In this document: positions 7,289-15,245 of the stretch, in pieces
Layout: each line of letters opens with the position of its first letter
Numbering within the stretch: position 1 is the first letter of the stretch
From: Rubrivivax sp.
Lineage (GTDB): Bacteria > Pseudomonadota > Gammaproteobacteria > Burkholderiales > Burkholderiaceae_C
Direction of reading: 5' to 3'
DNA: 64,000 nt
Assembly: GCA_027484825.1 (NCBI GenBank)
Contig: JAIXSE010000014.1
Span: 124,001-188,000, forward strand
The notes under the pieces: generated by a model
The model's database searches: none
The model's input: the letters and a program-made list of their open reading frames with translations, nothing else
What the model was told of the DNA's origin: nothing
Program-made: the position numbers and the translations under genes

Positions 7289-8971
7289 ATGGCAACTGCA
7301 AGTGCAGTCAGCACCAGCGCGCCGATGACCGCGGAGGAGAAGAAAGTCATCTTCGCCTCGTCGCTGGGCACGGTATTCGAGTGGTACGACTTCTATCTGT
7401 ACGGATCCCTGGCCGCGATCATCGGCAAGCAGTTCTTCACCGGGCTGGATCCGACGGCGCAGTTCATTGCGTCGCTGATGGCCTTTGCGGCGGGCTTCAT
7501 CGTGCGTCCCTTCGGCGCGCTGGTGTTCGGCCGTCTGGGCGACATGATCGGTCGCAAGTACACCTTCCTGGTGACCATCCTGATCATGGGCCTGTCCACC
7601 TTCATCGTGGGCGTGCTGCCGACCTATGACACCATCGGCCCGGCCGCGGCAGTGATCCTGGTCGGTCTGCGTCTGCTGCAGGGCCTGGCCCTGGGCGGTG
7701 AATACGGCGGTGCCGCCACCTATGTGGCCGAGCATGCCCCGCACGGCAAGCGTGGCGCCTACACGTCCTGGATCCAGACCACGGCCACGCTGGGTCTGTT
7801 CCTGTCGCTGATCGTCATTCTGTCCACCCGCACTTTGCTGGGTGAACCGACGTTTGCCGCCTGGGGCTGGCGCATTCCGTTCGTGGTGTCCATCCTGCTG
7901 CTGGGCATCAGCGTCTGGATCCGTCTGTCGATGAATGAATCGCCGGCCTTCCAGAAGATGAAGTCGGAAGGCAAGACCTCCAAGGCGCCGCTGTCCGAGT
8001 CCTTCGGCCAGTGGAAGAACCTGAAGATCGTGCTGCTGGCGCTGTTCGGCCTGGTCGCCGGTCAAGGCGTCGTCTGGTATACGGGTCAGTTCTACGCGCT
8101 GTTCTTCATGACCAGCGTGCTGAAGGTGGATGCGGCCACGGCCAACATCATGGTGGCGGTGGCGCTGCTGATCGGCACGCCGTTCTTCGTGATCTTCGGC
8201 ACCCTGTCGGACCGGATCGGTCGCAAGCCCATCATCATGGCGGGCCTGCTGCTGGCCATCCTGACCTACTTCCCGCTGTTCAAGGCGCTGACCAATGCGG
8301 CCAACCCGGATCTGGCCCGTGCCCAGGCCACGGCGCAGATCACGCTGAGCACCGACCTGAACCAATGCTCCTTCCAGGGTAGCCCGGTGGCGCGCGACGT
8401 GGACTTCACCACGCCTTGCGACATTGCCAAGCGGGCCCTGGCCCAGGCGGCGGCCACCTATGAAACGGTGTCCGGCGCAGCGGGTGCGGGTCAGGTGAAG
8501 GTGGGCGACCGCGTCATCGAAGTGCCGACCGCTACGCTGACGGCCGGCGGCTACAAGTTCGACGAAGACAGCACCAAGAAGATTGCTGCCTTCAAGAAGG
8601 AACTGGCCGATGCGATGAAGGCCGCGGGTTATCCGGCCAAGGCCGACCCGGCGAAGATCAACACCCCACTGACGGTGGCCATCCTGACGCTGCTGGTGTT
8701 GTATGTGACGATGGTCTACGGGCCGATCGCCGCGATGCTGGTGGAGCTGTTCCCCACCCGCATCCGCTACACCTCGATGAGCCTGCCGTATCACATCGGC
8801 AATGGCTGGTTTGGCGGCCTGCTGCCGTCCATCAGCTTCGCGATGGTGGCGCAGAACGGCAACATCTATCACGGTCTCTGGTACCCGATCGGCATCGCCG
8901 CGCTCACCCTGGTGATCGGCCTGCTGTTCGTGCGTGAGACCAAGGATGTGGACATCTACGCCCGCGACTGA
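7289..8971 (+). CDS. MHS-family MFS transporter (organic acid/proton symporter type)
   Basis: A 560-residue transporter of the metabolite:H+ symporter group. It has FEWYDFYLYGSLAAIIGKQF at the first helix, PFGALVFGRLGDMIGRKYTF as the MFS loop motif, and RLLQGLALGGEYGGAATYVAEHAP with GKRGAYTSWIQT, all diagnostic of KgtP/ShiA/ProP-like proteins. The ATG at 7289 is chosen because GAGGAG precedes it at good spacing. The protein is longer than the usual 430-450 residues because a soluble insert of about 120 residues (from about 345 to 465) lies between helices of the second half. That insert has two cysteines and is common in betaproteobacterial members. A strong hairpin terminator follows. The substrate is not defined by sequence. 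Confidence 0.88.
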   Translation: MATASAVSTSAPMTAEEKKVIFASSLGTVFEWYDFYLYGSLAAIIGKQFFTGLDPTAQFIASLMAFAAGFIVRPFGALVFGRLGDMIGRKYTFLVTILIMGLSTFIVGVLPTYDTIGPAAAVILVGLRLLQGLALGGEYGGAATYVAEHAPHGKRGAYTSWIQTTATLGLFLSLIVILSTRTLLGEPTFAAWGWRIPFVVSILLLGISVWIRLSMNESPAFQKMKSEGKTSKAPLSESFGQWKNLKIVLLALFGLVAGQGVVWYTGQFYALFFMTSVLKVDAATANIMVAVALLIGTPFFVIFGTLSDRIGRKPIIMAGLLLAILTYFPLFKALTNAANPDLARAQATAQITLSTDLNQCSFQGSPVARDVDFTTPCDIAKRALAQAAATYETVSGAAGAGQVKVGDRVIEVPTATLTAGGYKFDEDSTKKIAAFKKELADAMKAAGYPAKADPAKINTPLTVAILTLLVLYVTMVYGPIAAMLVELFPTRIRYTSMSLPYHIGNGWFGGLLPSISFAMVAQNGNIYHGLWYPIGIAALTLVIGLLFVRETKDVDIYARD

Positions 8972-8999
8972 AATCGCTGAGCACCAAGATGTCTGATGC

Positions 9000-9028
9000 A
9001 ACGGCCCTTCGGGGCCGTTGCTGTTTTC
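9000..9028 (+). terminator. Rho-independent terminator after the MHS transporter
   Basis: AACGGCCC (9000-9007) pairs with GGGCCGTT (9012-9019) around a stable TTCG loop, followed by a T-rich run (gctgtttt). It lies 28 bp after the transporter stop and just before the stop of the minus-strand YopJ-like gene at 9035. Confidence 0.85.
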
Positions 9029-9034
9029 TGCGGT

Positions 9035-10336
9035 CTAGTTTGGCACTGCGGGAATTCGCCTTGAATGGCGGAACACCACATAGGCCAGATATAGATTGCG
9101 GTCCTGCTCCTCGGGGCCGGACTGCATGGCATCACGCTTCGGAGTGGCCACCTGGTCCATGTTCTCGAGCCACCTTCGCCGGAAGTCGGTCAGGTCAGCT
9201 TGGCGTCCGTCCACCATCGTCAGGTTGGCGCCTTCCTGCTGAAGGCCCATCAGCGTTCGGAGGCGATAGGTCTGGCCTTTGTGATCGACCTCGGCGGTGG
9301 GTCCATCGCCAGCCACAAAAGCCCGGGCGACCTTGATGAAGAGCGTTGATTGGCTGTAGCGCAGCGATTGCGCCGAGGGTAGGAAAAAATCCGGCCGCGG
9401 GTCTCGGATCTTCGGCAGGCCCGGGATCTTCGAGATGATCAGACAGTCGTTGTGCAATTGCTGAGCATTGTTTTTCAACAGCTCTTTCTGCTGACTGACG
9501 GCCATGGATCCGCATGAGGTGAAGTCGGCCTGCGCGGACACTTCCACGTTGGGATCCTGCAGCATGAGGCTGAACTGCGGTTTTGCGCATTTCACCGAAG
9601 CGTCCATCAGCTCGTCCGTGGTCGGGTCGTTTTCATTTTCCGCTGTAGCAATGACGCAGTGGCCGGTGATGATGTAGCTGGCAGTGTGGCCGTATCCCTG
9701 CGTGATGCCGTGATTGCGATTGCCCTCGGAGGGGCGCAAAAAACCGATGGGTGACGGGGAGGCCTCCGGCATCAGGCTGATGATGGAACGCGCCGCGGCC
9801 TGCAGCCCCAGTCCCACCTTGCAGGCTTTTGCGGGTAACTTGGCGATCGAGTCGGCAATGAATGGGTCGAAGCTGCTTTTCCAGTGCGCTGAAGCCTTGA
9901 CCTTTGCGACGAACTCTTTCCATTTGGGGTAACGAACGAGGCCCGGAGGGTTTTGATACAAGCACTCACCCATCTCAGCCAGGTAGGCGGCGCGGTCTTC
10001 AGGCGCCAGACGTTGGAAGAACTTCTTGGCCACGTCGACATAGGCCCAGTCACCACTCAAGAGTCTCCGGCGATCCGCAATCCAGTCCTTCTGCTCCTGC
10101 TCGATCAGCGGATTGTCTTCACCCCCGTTGAAGCGAATGTCGATGCCATGTCGGGTTTTATAGTCCGCTGCAATCTGCCGGAAGGTCTCCACTGGCACGG
10201 GCTTGACCTCCATGATGGGGGGCGACATGAACCGTTGTTTGCGGCTTTCAGGCAGCGCTGCGTCGCCGGGTCCCTCAGCGGGCTCAAGGCCCTCTGGTTC
10301 ATTGAAAACCAGTTCATTCCTGTCCGAAACTCTCAT
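9035..10336 (-). CDS. YopJ/C55-like putative type III effector acetyltransferase, copy A
   Basis: A 433-residue soluble protein. The region around residues 214-290 matches the YopJ/AvrRxv/HopZ layout: His217 in GYGHTASYII, Glu233 in IATAENEN and Cys275 in DFTSCGSMAVSQQKELLK. Spacings are H+16 to E and E+42 to C, close to the 19 and 44 of YopJ. The later LPSAQSLRYSQST and a closing LTMVDGRQADLTDFRRRW segment also resemble YopJ (LPVTFYKHTQG and the C-terminal helix). Family members are Ser/Thr/Lys acetyltransferases injected into host cells by type III secretion and activated by inositol hexakisphosphate. There is no classical signal peptide. The first and last thirds are nearly identical to copy B, while the middle differs. 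A HrpL-like box lies upstream at 10372-10399. The assignment is by motif reading only. Confidence 0.62.
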   Translation of the reverse strand: MRVSDRNELVFNEPEGLEPAEGPGDAALPESRKQRFMSPPIMEVKPVPVETFRQIAADYKTRHGIDIRFNGGEDNPLIEQEQKDWIADRRRLLSGDWAYVDVAKKFFQRLAPEDRAAYLAEMGECLYQNPPGLVRYPKWKEFVAKVKASAHWKSSFDPFIADSIAKLPAKACKVGLGLQAAARSIISLMPEASPSPIGFLRPSEGNRNHGITQGYGHTASYIITGHCVIATAENENDPTTDELMDASVKCAKPQFSLMLQDPNVEVSAQADFTSCGSMAVSQQKELLKNNAQQLHNDCLIISKIPGLPKIRDPRPDFFLPSAQSLRYSQSTLFIKVARAFVAGDGPTAEVDHKGQTYRLRTLMGLQQEGANLTMVDGRQADLTDFRRRWLENMDQVATPKRDAMQSGPEEQDRNLYLAYVVFRHSRRIPAVPN

Positions 10337-10371
10337 GTCCAGTCATCCGTTGCTGCTTTCACGCCTCCCTG

Positions 10372-10399
10372 ATAGTGCAAGCCTTGGCAGTCCGGTTCC
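10372..10399 (-). promoter_or_regulatory. HrpL/ECF-type promoter box upstream of copy A
   Basis: On the minus strand, GGAACC (10394-10399), 15 bases, then GCACTAT (10372-10378). The HrpL box is GGAACC-N15/16-CCACNNA, so the -35 is perfect and the -10 keeps CAC. The box lies 36 bp upstream of the ATG at 10336. Copy B has the same two elements at the same spacing with an 8-bp unrelated core in the spacer. Confidence 0.5.
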
Positions 10400-10450
10400 T
10401 GGCCCCCGCCTCCTGCAGGGGGCCCGTCAACGTTCAGGAGAATCAAACCC

Positions 10451-10576
10451 ATGTGGAAATCCTCCCTGGCTTCCTCGTGTTCGCCGACGCGGCGTTGTTT
10501 TGTGTTGATGTGCAGCGGCGGCGACAACGACACGACGGGTGAGACGCTAGTTGTGCACTGCGGGGATTCGCCTTGA
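10451..10576 (+). pseudogene. Truncated remnant of the small membrane-protein gene at 11986
   Basis: The first ~95 bp from ATG at 10451 align with the start of the intact gene at 11986, including the ribosome site TTCAGGAGA and the opening codons ATG TGG AAA. A base is lost just after codon 3 and a compensating base is gained in the T-run about 45 bp later. The hydrophobic helix is therefore scrambled (MWKSSLASSCSPTRRCFVLM) while the following CSGGDNDTTGE recovers the frame. Similarity stops at 10545, directly at the stop codon of effector copy B (10547). This is a leftover of the tandem duplication, not a working gene. Confidence 0.75.
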
Positions 10577-11848
10577 ATGGCGGAACACCACATAGGCCAG
10601 ATATAGATTGCGGTCCTGCTCCTCGGGGCCGGACTGCATGGCATCGCGCTTCGGAGTGGCCACCTGGTCCATGTTGTCGAGCCACCTTCGCCGGAAGTCG
10701 GCCAAGTCAGCTTGGCGTCCGTCCACCATCGTCAGGTCGGCGCCTTCCTGCTGGAGACCCATCAGCGTTCGGAGGCGATAGGTCTGGCCTTTGTGATCGA
10801 CCTCGGCGATGGGTCCATCGCCAGCCACAAAAGCCCGGGCGACCTTGATGAAGAGCGTTGATTGGCTGTAGCGCAGCGATTGCGCCGAGGGTAGGAAAAA
10901 ATCCGGCCGCGGGTATCGGAGTGGGGGCTGGCGCTCGCTGTTCGAGATGATCAGACAGTCGTTGTGCAATTGCTGGGCGTTGTTTTTCAACAGCTCCTTT
11001 TGCTGGCTGACGGCCAAGGATCCGCACGAGGTGAGGTCGGACTGGGCGCAGACCTCCACCTGGGGATTCAGCAGCATGTGGCTGAAGTTCGGTTTTGCGA
11101 ATTTCACCGACGCAGTCATCAGCTCGCCGATGATCAAGTCGTCCTCATTTTCTGCAGGCGCCAAGACGTAGTGCCCGTGAATGATGTAACTGGCGATGTG
11201 GCCGTATCCCTGGTTGATGCCGTCAAAAACAAAGTGCCCGTAGGGGCGCAAAAAACCAATGGGTGACCTGGAGGCCTCAGGCATCAGGGCAATGATGGAA
11301 CGCGCCGTGGCCGAAATGTCCAGTCCGATCCTGCGTGCTTCTGCGGGCAACGCGGCAAGCGATTCGGAGACGACCTGGTTGAAAATGCTTTTCCAACGCG
11401 CTGAGGCTTTGATCCTTGCGATGAAGTCTTCCGCCTTCTCGCGCTGAACGACGCCCTCAGGAATTCCGAACAAACAGTCGCCCATCTCGGCCTGATAGGC
11501 CAAGCATTCATTTGCGTTCATGCGGTTGAAGGCCTTGACTGCCACCTCTACATAGGCGCGGGGACCGGTCAAAACTTCCCGGCGGGCAGCAATCCACTCC
11601 CGTTGCGCCTGCTCGATCAGCGGATTGTCTTCACCCCCGTTGAATCGAATGTCGATGCCATGCCGGGTTTTGTAGTCCGCTGCGATCCGCTGGAAGGTCT
11701 CCACCGGCAATTGCCGAGCGTCCACGATGGGGCGCGACATGAACAGTTGTTTGCGGCCCTCAGGCAGCGCTGCGTCGCCGGGCACCTCAGCGGGCTCAAG
11801 GCCCTCTGGTTCATTAAAAACCAGTTCATTCCTGTCCGAAACTCTCAT
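10547..11848 (-). CDS. YopJ/C55-like putative type III effector acetyltransferase, copy B
   Basis: A 433-residue paralogue of the gene at 9035, shifted by exactly 1512 bp. The proposed catalytic residues fall at the same numbers: His217 (GYGHIASYII), Glu233 (APAENED) and Cys275 (DLTSCGSLAVSQQKELLK). Residues 1-80 and about 285-433 are almost identical to copy A, whereas residues 80-270 have many substitutions. That pattern suggests gene conversion at the ends or diversification in the middle. An N-terminal stretch of about 45 residues rich in Glu, Pro and Ser precedes the conserved ETF(R/Q) segment and could carry a secretion signal. The ribosome site is weak (GGATGACTGGAC). A HrpL-like box sits at 11884-11911. 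YopJ-type membership is inferred from motif order and spacing. Confidence 0.62.
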   Translation of the reverse strand: MRVSDRNELVFNEPEGLEPAEVPGDAALPEGRKQLFMSRPIVDARQLPVETFQRIAADYKTRHGIDIRFNGGEDNPLIEQAQREWIAARREVLTGPRAYVEVAVKAFNRMNANECLAYQAEMGDCLFGIPEGVVQREKAEDFIARIKASARWKSIFNQVVSESLAALPAEARRIGLDISATARSIIALMPEASRSPIGFLRPYGHFVFDGINQGYGHIASYIIHGHYVLAPAENEDDLIIGELMTASVKFAKPNFSHMLLNPQVEVCAQSDLTSCGSLAVSQQKELLKNNAQQLHNDCLIISNSERQPPLRYPRPDFFLPSAQSLRYSQSTLFIKVARAFVAGDGPIAEVDHKGQTYRLRTLMGLQQEGADLTMVDGRQADLADFRRRWLDNMDQVATPKRDAMQSGPEEQDRNLYLAYVVFRHSRRIPAVHN

Positions 11849-11883
11849 GTCCAGTCATCCGTTGCTGCTTTCACGCCTCCCTG

Positions 11884-11911
11884 ATAGTGCAAGCCCCGAC
11901 GACCCGGTTCC
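11884..11911 (-). promoter_or_regulatory. HrpL/ECF-type promoter box upstream of copy B
   Basis: On the minus strand GGAACC (11906-11911), 15 bases, then GCACTAT (11884-11890), 36 bp before the ATG at 11848. GGAACCGG and the downstream block from CTTGCACTATC to the start codon are shared with copy A. The 8 bp between them (11896-11903) are unrelated to those in copy A. Loss of similarity only in the spacer supports real -35 and -10 elements. Confidence 0.5.
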
Positions 11912-11985
11912 GCTCCTCAGCCTCGTGTCAGCCAACCCCTCAAGAATGCAGGGACACCTCTTCAGCATTCAGGAGACTCAACCCC

Positions 11986-12216
11986 ATGTGGAAAATCGTC
12001 CTTGGCTTCATCGTGTTCGCCGGCGTGGCGCTGTTTGTGCTGATGCGCAGCGGCGGCAACATCGACATGACGGGGGAGAAGCATGACGTCACCGGCGGCC
12101 ATTCGGACACGGCGGCCAGTGCCGCGCCGCTGAGCAGCTCCGCGTCGGAAGCCGCGTCCGCGGCCATGGCCGCAGCCTCCGCTGCACTGCCGGCTGCGTC
12201 GGGCGCCTCGCAGTAA
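11986..12216 (+). CDS. Small single-pass membrane protein with Ala/Ser-rich tail
   Basis: A 76-residue protein. Residues 1-20 (MWKIVLGFIVFAGVALFVLM) form one transmembrane helix, followed by a polar segment RSGGNIDMTGEKHDVTGG and a low-complexity Ala/Ser tail. A strong ribosome site (CAGGAGA, about 10 bp upstream) supports the start. No family is recognised. The tail would be disordered or wall-facing. A broken copy lies at 10451, so the gene was present at the time of the effector duplication. It converges on the histidine kinase gene ending at 12226. Confidence 0.7.
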   Translation: MWKIVLGFIVFAGVALFVLMRSGGNIDMTGEKHDVTGGHSDTAASAAPLSSSASEAASAAMAAASAALPAASGASQ

Positions 12217-12225
12217 TCGCTGCCC

Positions 12226-13791
12226 TCACTCCCGGAGCGAGTCGTCCCCGTGCGCCCGCAGCGGCGCCTTCACCGGCAGCCGCATCACCATGCGGGTGCC
12301 TTCTCCGGCCGCGCTCGTCACCTCGATCTGACCGCCCAGCACATTCGTCACGATGTTGTGCACGATGTGCATGCCCAGTCCCGAGCCGCCCTTGCCGAGC
12401 TTGGTGGTGAAGAAGGGATCAAAAATCCGCCGCACGACGGACGCATCCATGCCGCGTCCATCGTCCTCCACCCGCAGTTCCACTTCGTTCGCGTCGATGC
12501 GGCTGCACTTGACCAGCACCTGCCCGCGCTCGCGTCCTTCAAACGCATGCACCAGCGTGTTCATCAGCAGATTGGTCAGCACCTGCCCCAGCGCCCCCGG
12601 GAAACTGCTCATCTGCAGGGCCGGCGCCAGGTCCGTGCGGATGCGGTAGGGCGTGTGCTTGAAGCTGGGTTCCACCATCACCAGCACATCCTCCACCACC
12701 TGGCCCAATTCAAAGTCGCGGCGGGTGTCGCTGGTCTGGTCGATGGCCACCTGCTTGAAGTCCCGCACCAGATCCGCCGCCTTCTGCACATTACGATGCA
12801 GGATGTCCTGGCCGCGCCGGGTATCTTTCACCAGCTCTTCCAGCTGGCTGCGGCGCATCGGCGTGTTGTCGGTCAGCATGCGGTCCAGCTTGTTCCAGCG
12901 GTCTTCCAGCGCGGACACCACCGTCAGCGCATTGCCCAGCGGTGTGTTGAGCTCATGCGCCACACCCGCCACCAGCCGCCCCAGCGAGGCCAGTTTTTCC
13001 GACTCCACCAGCTCCCGCTGAGCGGTCTTCAGGTTGGCCAGCGCCTGCGTCACCTCCGCATTGGCCTCGGTCAGTTCATAGGTGCGCTGCGCGACCTGGT
13101 CCTCCAGTGTGCTGGCATGTTCGCGCAGGTCGTCAAAGGCCTTGAGCAGTGCCAGGCGCATCCGCTCCATCGCCTTGCCCACGCGGGCAATCTCGTCCTC
13201 GCCGCCCAGCTCCAGCGGCTTGTCGAGTTGACCGGATGCCAGTTCATCGGCAGCCAGCGAGAGGCGGGCCATCGGATGCAGCACCCGCCGCTGCAGCACC
13301 ACCAGGATCAGGCCCAGCGACAGGGTCAGCGTCAGCAGGCTGCGCCAGAGCATGCTCCACAGCTCCAGCCGCTTGCGGGCCATCAGCGGCTCGGCGCTCA
13401 TCACCACCGTCAACTTCGCGATCTCGCGGCCGTCTCGTAGCACCGGGCGGGTCTCGCTCAGCGTGAGCTGCGAATCGCCGCCCGCCCGATGGAACTCCAC
13501 AAAGGCCTGCTGGGCCGCGATTTCGGTGACGGACACCGAGACGAAACGGGGGTCGTCCACCTGCGCCTTCACCATCGGCTCGGCCAGGTCGGGCGACACC
13601 TGCCAGATCGGCTCCGCCAGCGACAGCGCCAGCACTTCGGTCGCCCGGCTGAGGTCCCGGCGCAGATCGTCCATCACCGTCTGGCGACTGAGCTGCTGTT
13701 CATAGAGCAGGACCGCCGCCGTGGGCAGCAGCAGCCCGACGAGCAGGGCCAGCATCACGGCATTGCGCAGAGAGCTTCGGATCAGGGTCAC
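12226..13791 (-). CDS. Membrane sensor histidine kinase (HAMP-HisKA-HATPase)
   Basis: A 521-residue kinase. One transmembrane helix near 12-30, a periplasmic sensor domain of about 115 residues (with PIWQVSPDLAEPMVKAQ), a second helix near 150-167 and a HAMP region (LHPMARLSLAADELASGQLD) come first. They are followed by a coiled coil and an H-box GVAHELNTPLGN with His279. The ATPase has NLLMNTLVHAF, DDGRGMD and the PFFTTKLGKGGSGLGMHI lid/G-box. No response regulator gene adjoins it, so it is an orphan kinase. The signal is unknown. The next gene upstream on the same strand region is the degenerate GGDEF protein, 61 bp away, so the two might share control. Confidence 0.9.
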   Translation of the reverse strand: MTLIRSSLRNAVMLALLVGLLLPTAAVLLYEQQLSRQTVMDDLRRDLSRATEVLALSLAEPIWQVSPDLAEPMVKAQVDDPRFVSVSVTEIAAQQAFVEFHRAGGDSQLTLSETRPVLRDGREIAKLTVVMSAEPLMARKRLELWSMLWRSLLTLTLSLGLILVVLQRRVLHPMARLSLAADELASGQLDKPLELGGEDEIARVGKAMERMRLALLKAFDDLREHASTLEDQVAQRTYELTEANAEVTQALANLKTAQRELVESEKLASLGRLVAGVAHELNTPLGNALTVVSALEDRWNKLDRMLTDNTPMRRSQLEELVKDTRRGQDILHRNVQKAADLVRDFKQVAIDQTSDTRRDFELGQVVEDVLVMVEPSFKHTPYRIRTDLAPALQMSSFPGALGQVLTNLLMNTLVHAFEGRERGQVLVKCSRIDANEVELRVEDDGRGMDASVVRRIFDPFFTTKLGKGGSGLGMHIVHNIVTNVLGGQIEVTSAAGEGTRMVMRLPVKAPLRAHGDDSLRE

Positions 13792-13852
13792 GACAGCCTT
13801 CCTTCCCGGACGGGGGGATAGGCCTGATTATGACGAGGCATGCCCGGCGTGC

Positions 13853-14887
13853 TCATGCGGCGAAACGCTCATCCGAGGGCAGCACCGTCACCCGGTTGCG
13901 ACCTTCCGCACGGGAGGCCAGCAAGGCTTCATGCGCCCGCATCAGAAAGCGCTGGGCCGGCTCGTCCCGCCCCAGTTGCGTCACGCCCACCGACAGGCTG
14001 ATCCGGTGGGCCACATCCAGGCCCACCAGCCCCACCTGTCCCGCGCCGTGGCGCCACTGCTCCGCCAGCAGATGGGCTTCATGCAGGCCAGCGCCGGGCA
14101 TCAGCAGCGCAAACGCATGCTGCTCCAGCCGCACCGCCACATGATGGCTCTGGGCGACGCTGCGGACCACCTTGGCCACCTGGTGCACCACGTCGTTCAA
14201 CTGGGTGTCGTCCAGGGTCTGACGCAACTGGTCGAAGTTGTCGATGTCCCCCAGCACCAGGCAGGGCGCCACCGGCGTGCCTGCATCCGGACTGCGCAGG
14301 CAGCCGGCCAGGGCCTTCTCGAACGCGCGCCGGTTGCCCAGCCCGGTGAGCGGGTCCAGCAGGGCCTCATTGCGCACGCGATTCACTTCCTGCTGCAGGC
14401 GGGCCACCTCCTGCCGCGTCAGCTCCAGCCGCGCCAGCAGGCCGCTGACGGCCAACTGCATGTCCTGGGTGCCCTGCAGGGCGGCGGCAATCACCTGGGT
14501 GTGCTGTCCCGGTGCCGCGCTGGCCAGGGCGCTCTGCCAATGCGCCAGCGCCCGCGCGTAGTGGTGGACCTGATGGCCGGCCTGCTCGGTGCAGTCGGAC
14601 ACGCCGCCCAGCGCATGCCCCACCTCGCGGGACAGATGCACCGCCCGGTCCTCGTCCAGCTCGGCAATATGGCGCTGGTACAGCGACCAGGTCTGCGCCT
14701 CATCCAGACATCGGCCGTCCTCGGTCAGGGCCAGCAGCTCGCGGCTGAGCGCCGCATTCATGCTCACCACATGCTCGTACCAGACGGCATAACTGACCGG
14801 ATGCAAGGCCGCACGCTGGCGCGACATCAACGGCAGGGCGGCTCGCAGCGCCTTGGCGCTGTCGGCAATGTTCTCCGAATACCTCAT
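13853..14887 (-). CDS. GGDEF-fold protein with degenerate active site
   Basis: A 344-residue soluble protein. The N-terminal half (SYAVWYEHVVSMNAALSREL and a helical region with a coiled coil near 145-175) is followed by a GGDEF domain starting LLDPLTGLGNRRAFEKAL. Metal and nucleotide residues are altered: the usual 'DIDxFKxxND' reads LGDIDNFDQLRQTLDD. The GG(D/E)EF signature itself is replaced by RLEQHAFALLMPG. It is unlikely to make cyclic di-GMP and may bind nucleotide or a partner. Start 14887 is chosen for its GAGGGA ribosome site; a longer open frame continues upstream without family similarity. The upstream gap to 15246 is non-coding. Confidence 0.8.
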   Translation of the reverse strand: MRYSENIADSAKALRAALPLMSRQRAALHPVSYAVWYEHVVSMNAALSRELLALTEDGRCLDEAQTWSLYQRHIAELDEDRAVHLSREVGHALGGVSDCTEQAGHQVHHYARALAHWQSALASAAPGQHTQVIAAALQGTQDMQLAVSGLLARLELTRQEVARLQQEVNRVRNEALLDPLTGLGNRRAFEKALAGCLRSPDAGTPVAPCLVLGDIDNFDQLRQTLDDTQLNDVVHQVAKVVRSVAQSHHVAVRLEQHAFALLMPGAGLHEAHLLAEQWRHGAGQVGLVGLDVAHRISLSVGVTQLGRDEPAQRFLMRAHEALLASRAEGRNRVTVLPSDERFAA

Positions 14888-15245
14888 CACTGAGTCCCTC
14901 TCTCGCGGAGGATGCCGTCCGGGCCCGGTGGGTCGGCGGCTCCCATCATTCTTGTTGGCCGGCCTCTGCGGAGGTGCTCGCATCCTGCTGCCGAGCGGTA
15001 CTGGGCCGGTCAGGCGATGATCGACCTTGTAACCAATCGTCTTGAGGTCAATTTGCGGCGACTGCGCAGGGCTTCGTAACAAGCGTGGAAAATTCACGCG
15101 GCAGGGGACAGCGCAGGGGACAGCCGACGAATGGGTTTTCGCCACAGTCCGGGCGGATCGGTCAGCGCCCAGCGCGGTGACCGTGGCCGCCCAAGGGTGT
15201 TGAGGCTCCGGGATACTGCCTCCGCAACACAAGCAGGAGAACAAC
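14888..15245. other. Intergenic region between divergent genes
   Basis: This 358-bp gap separates the GGDEF-like gene (minus) from the SDR gene (plus). I see no gene, no hairpin followed by a T-run, and no repeat longer than a few bases. It should hold two divergent promoters. A good ribosome site (AGCAGGAGAACAAC) sits just before the SDR start at 15246. Confidence 0.5.
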
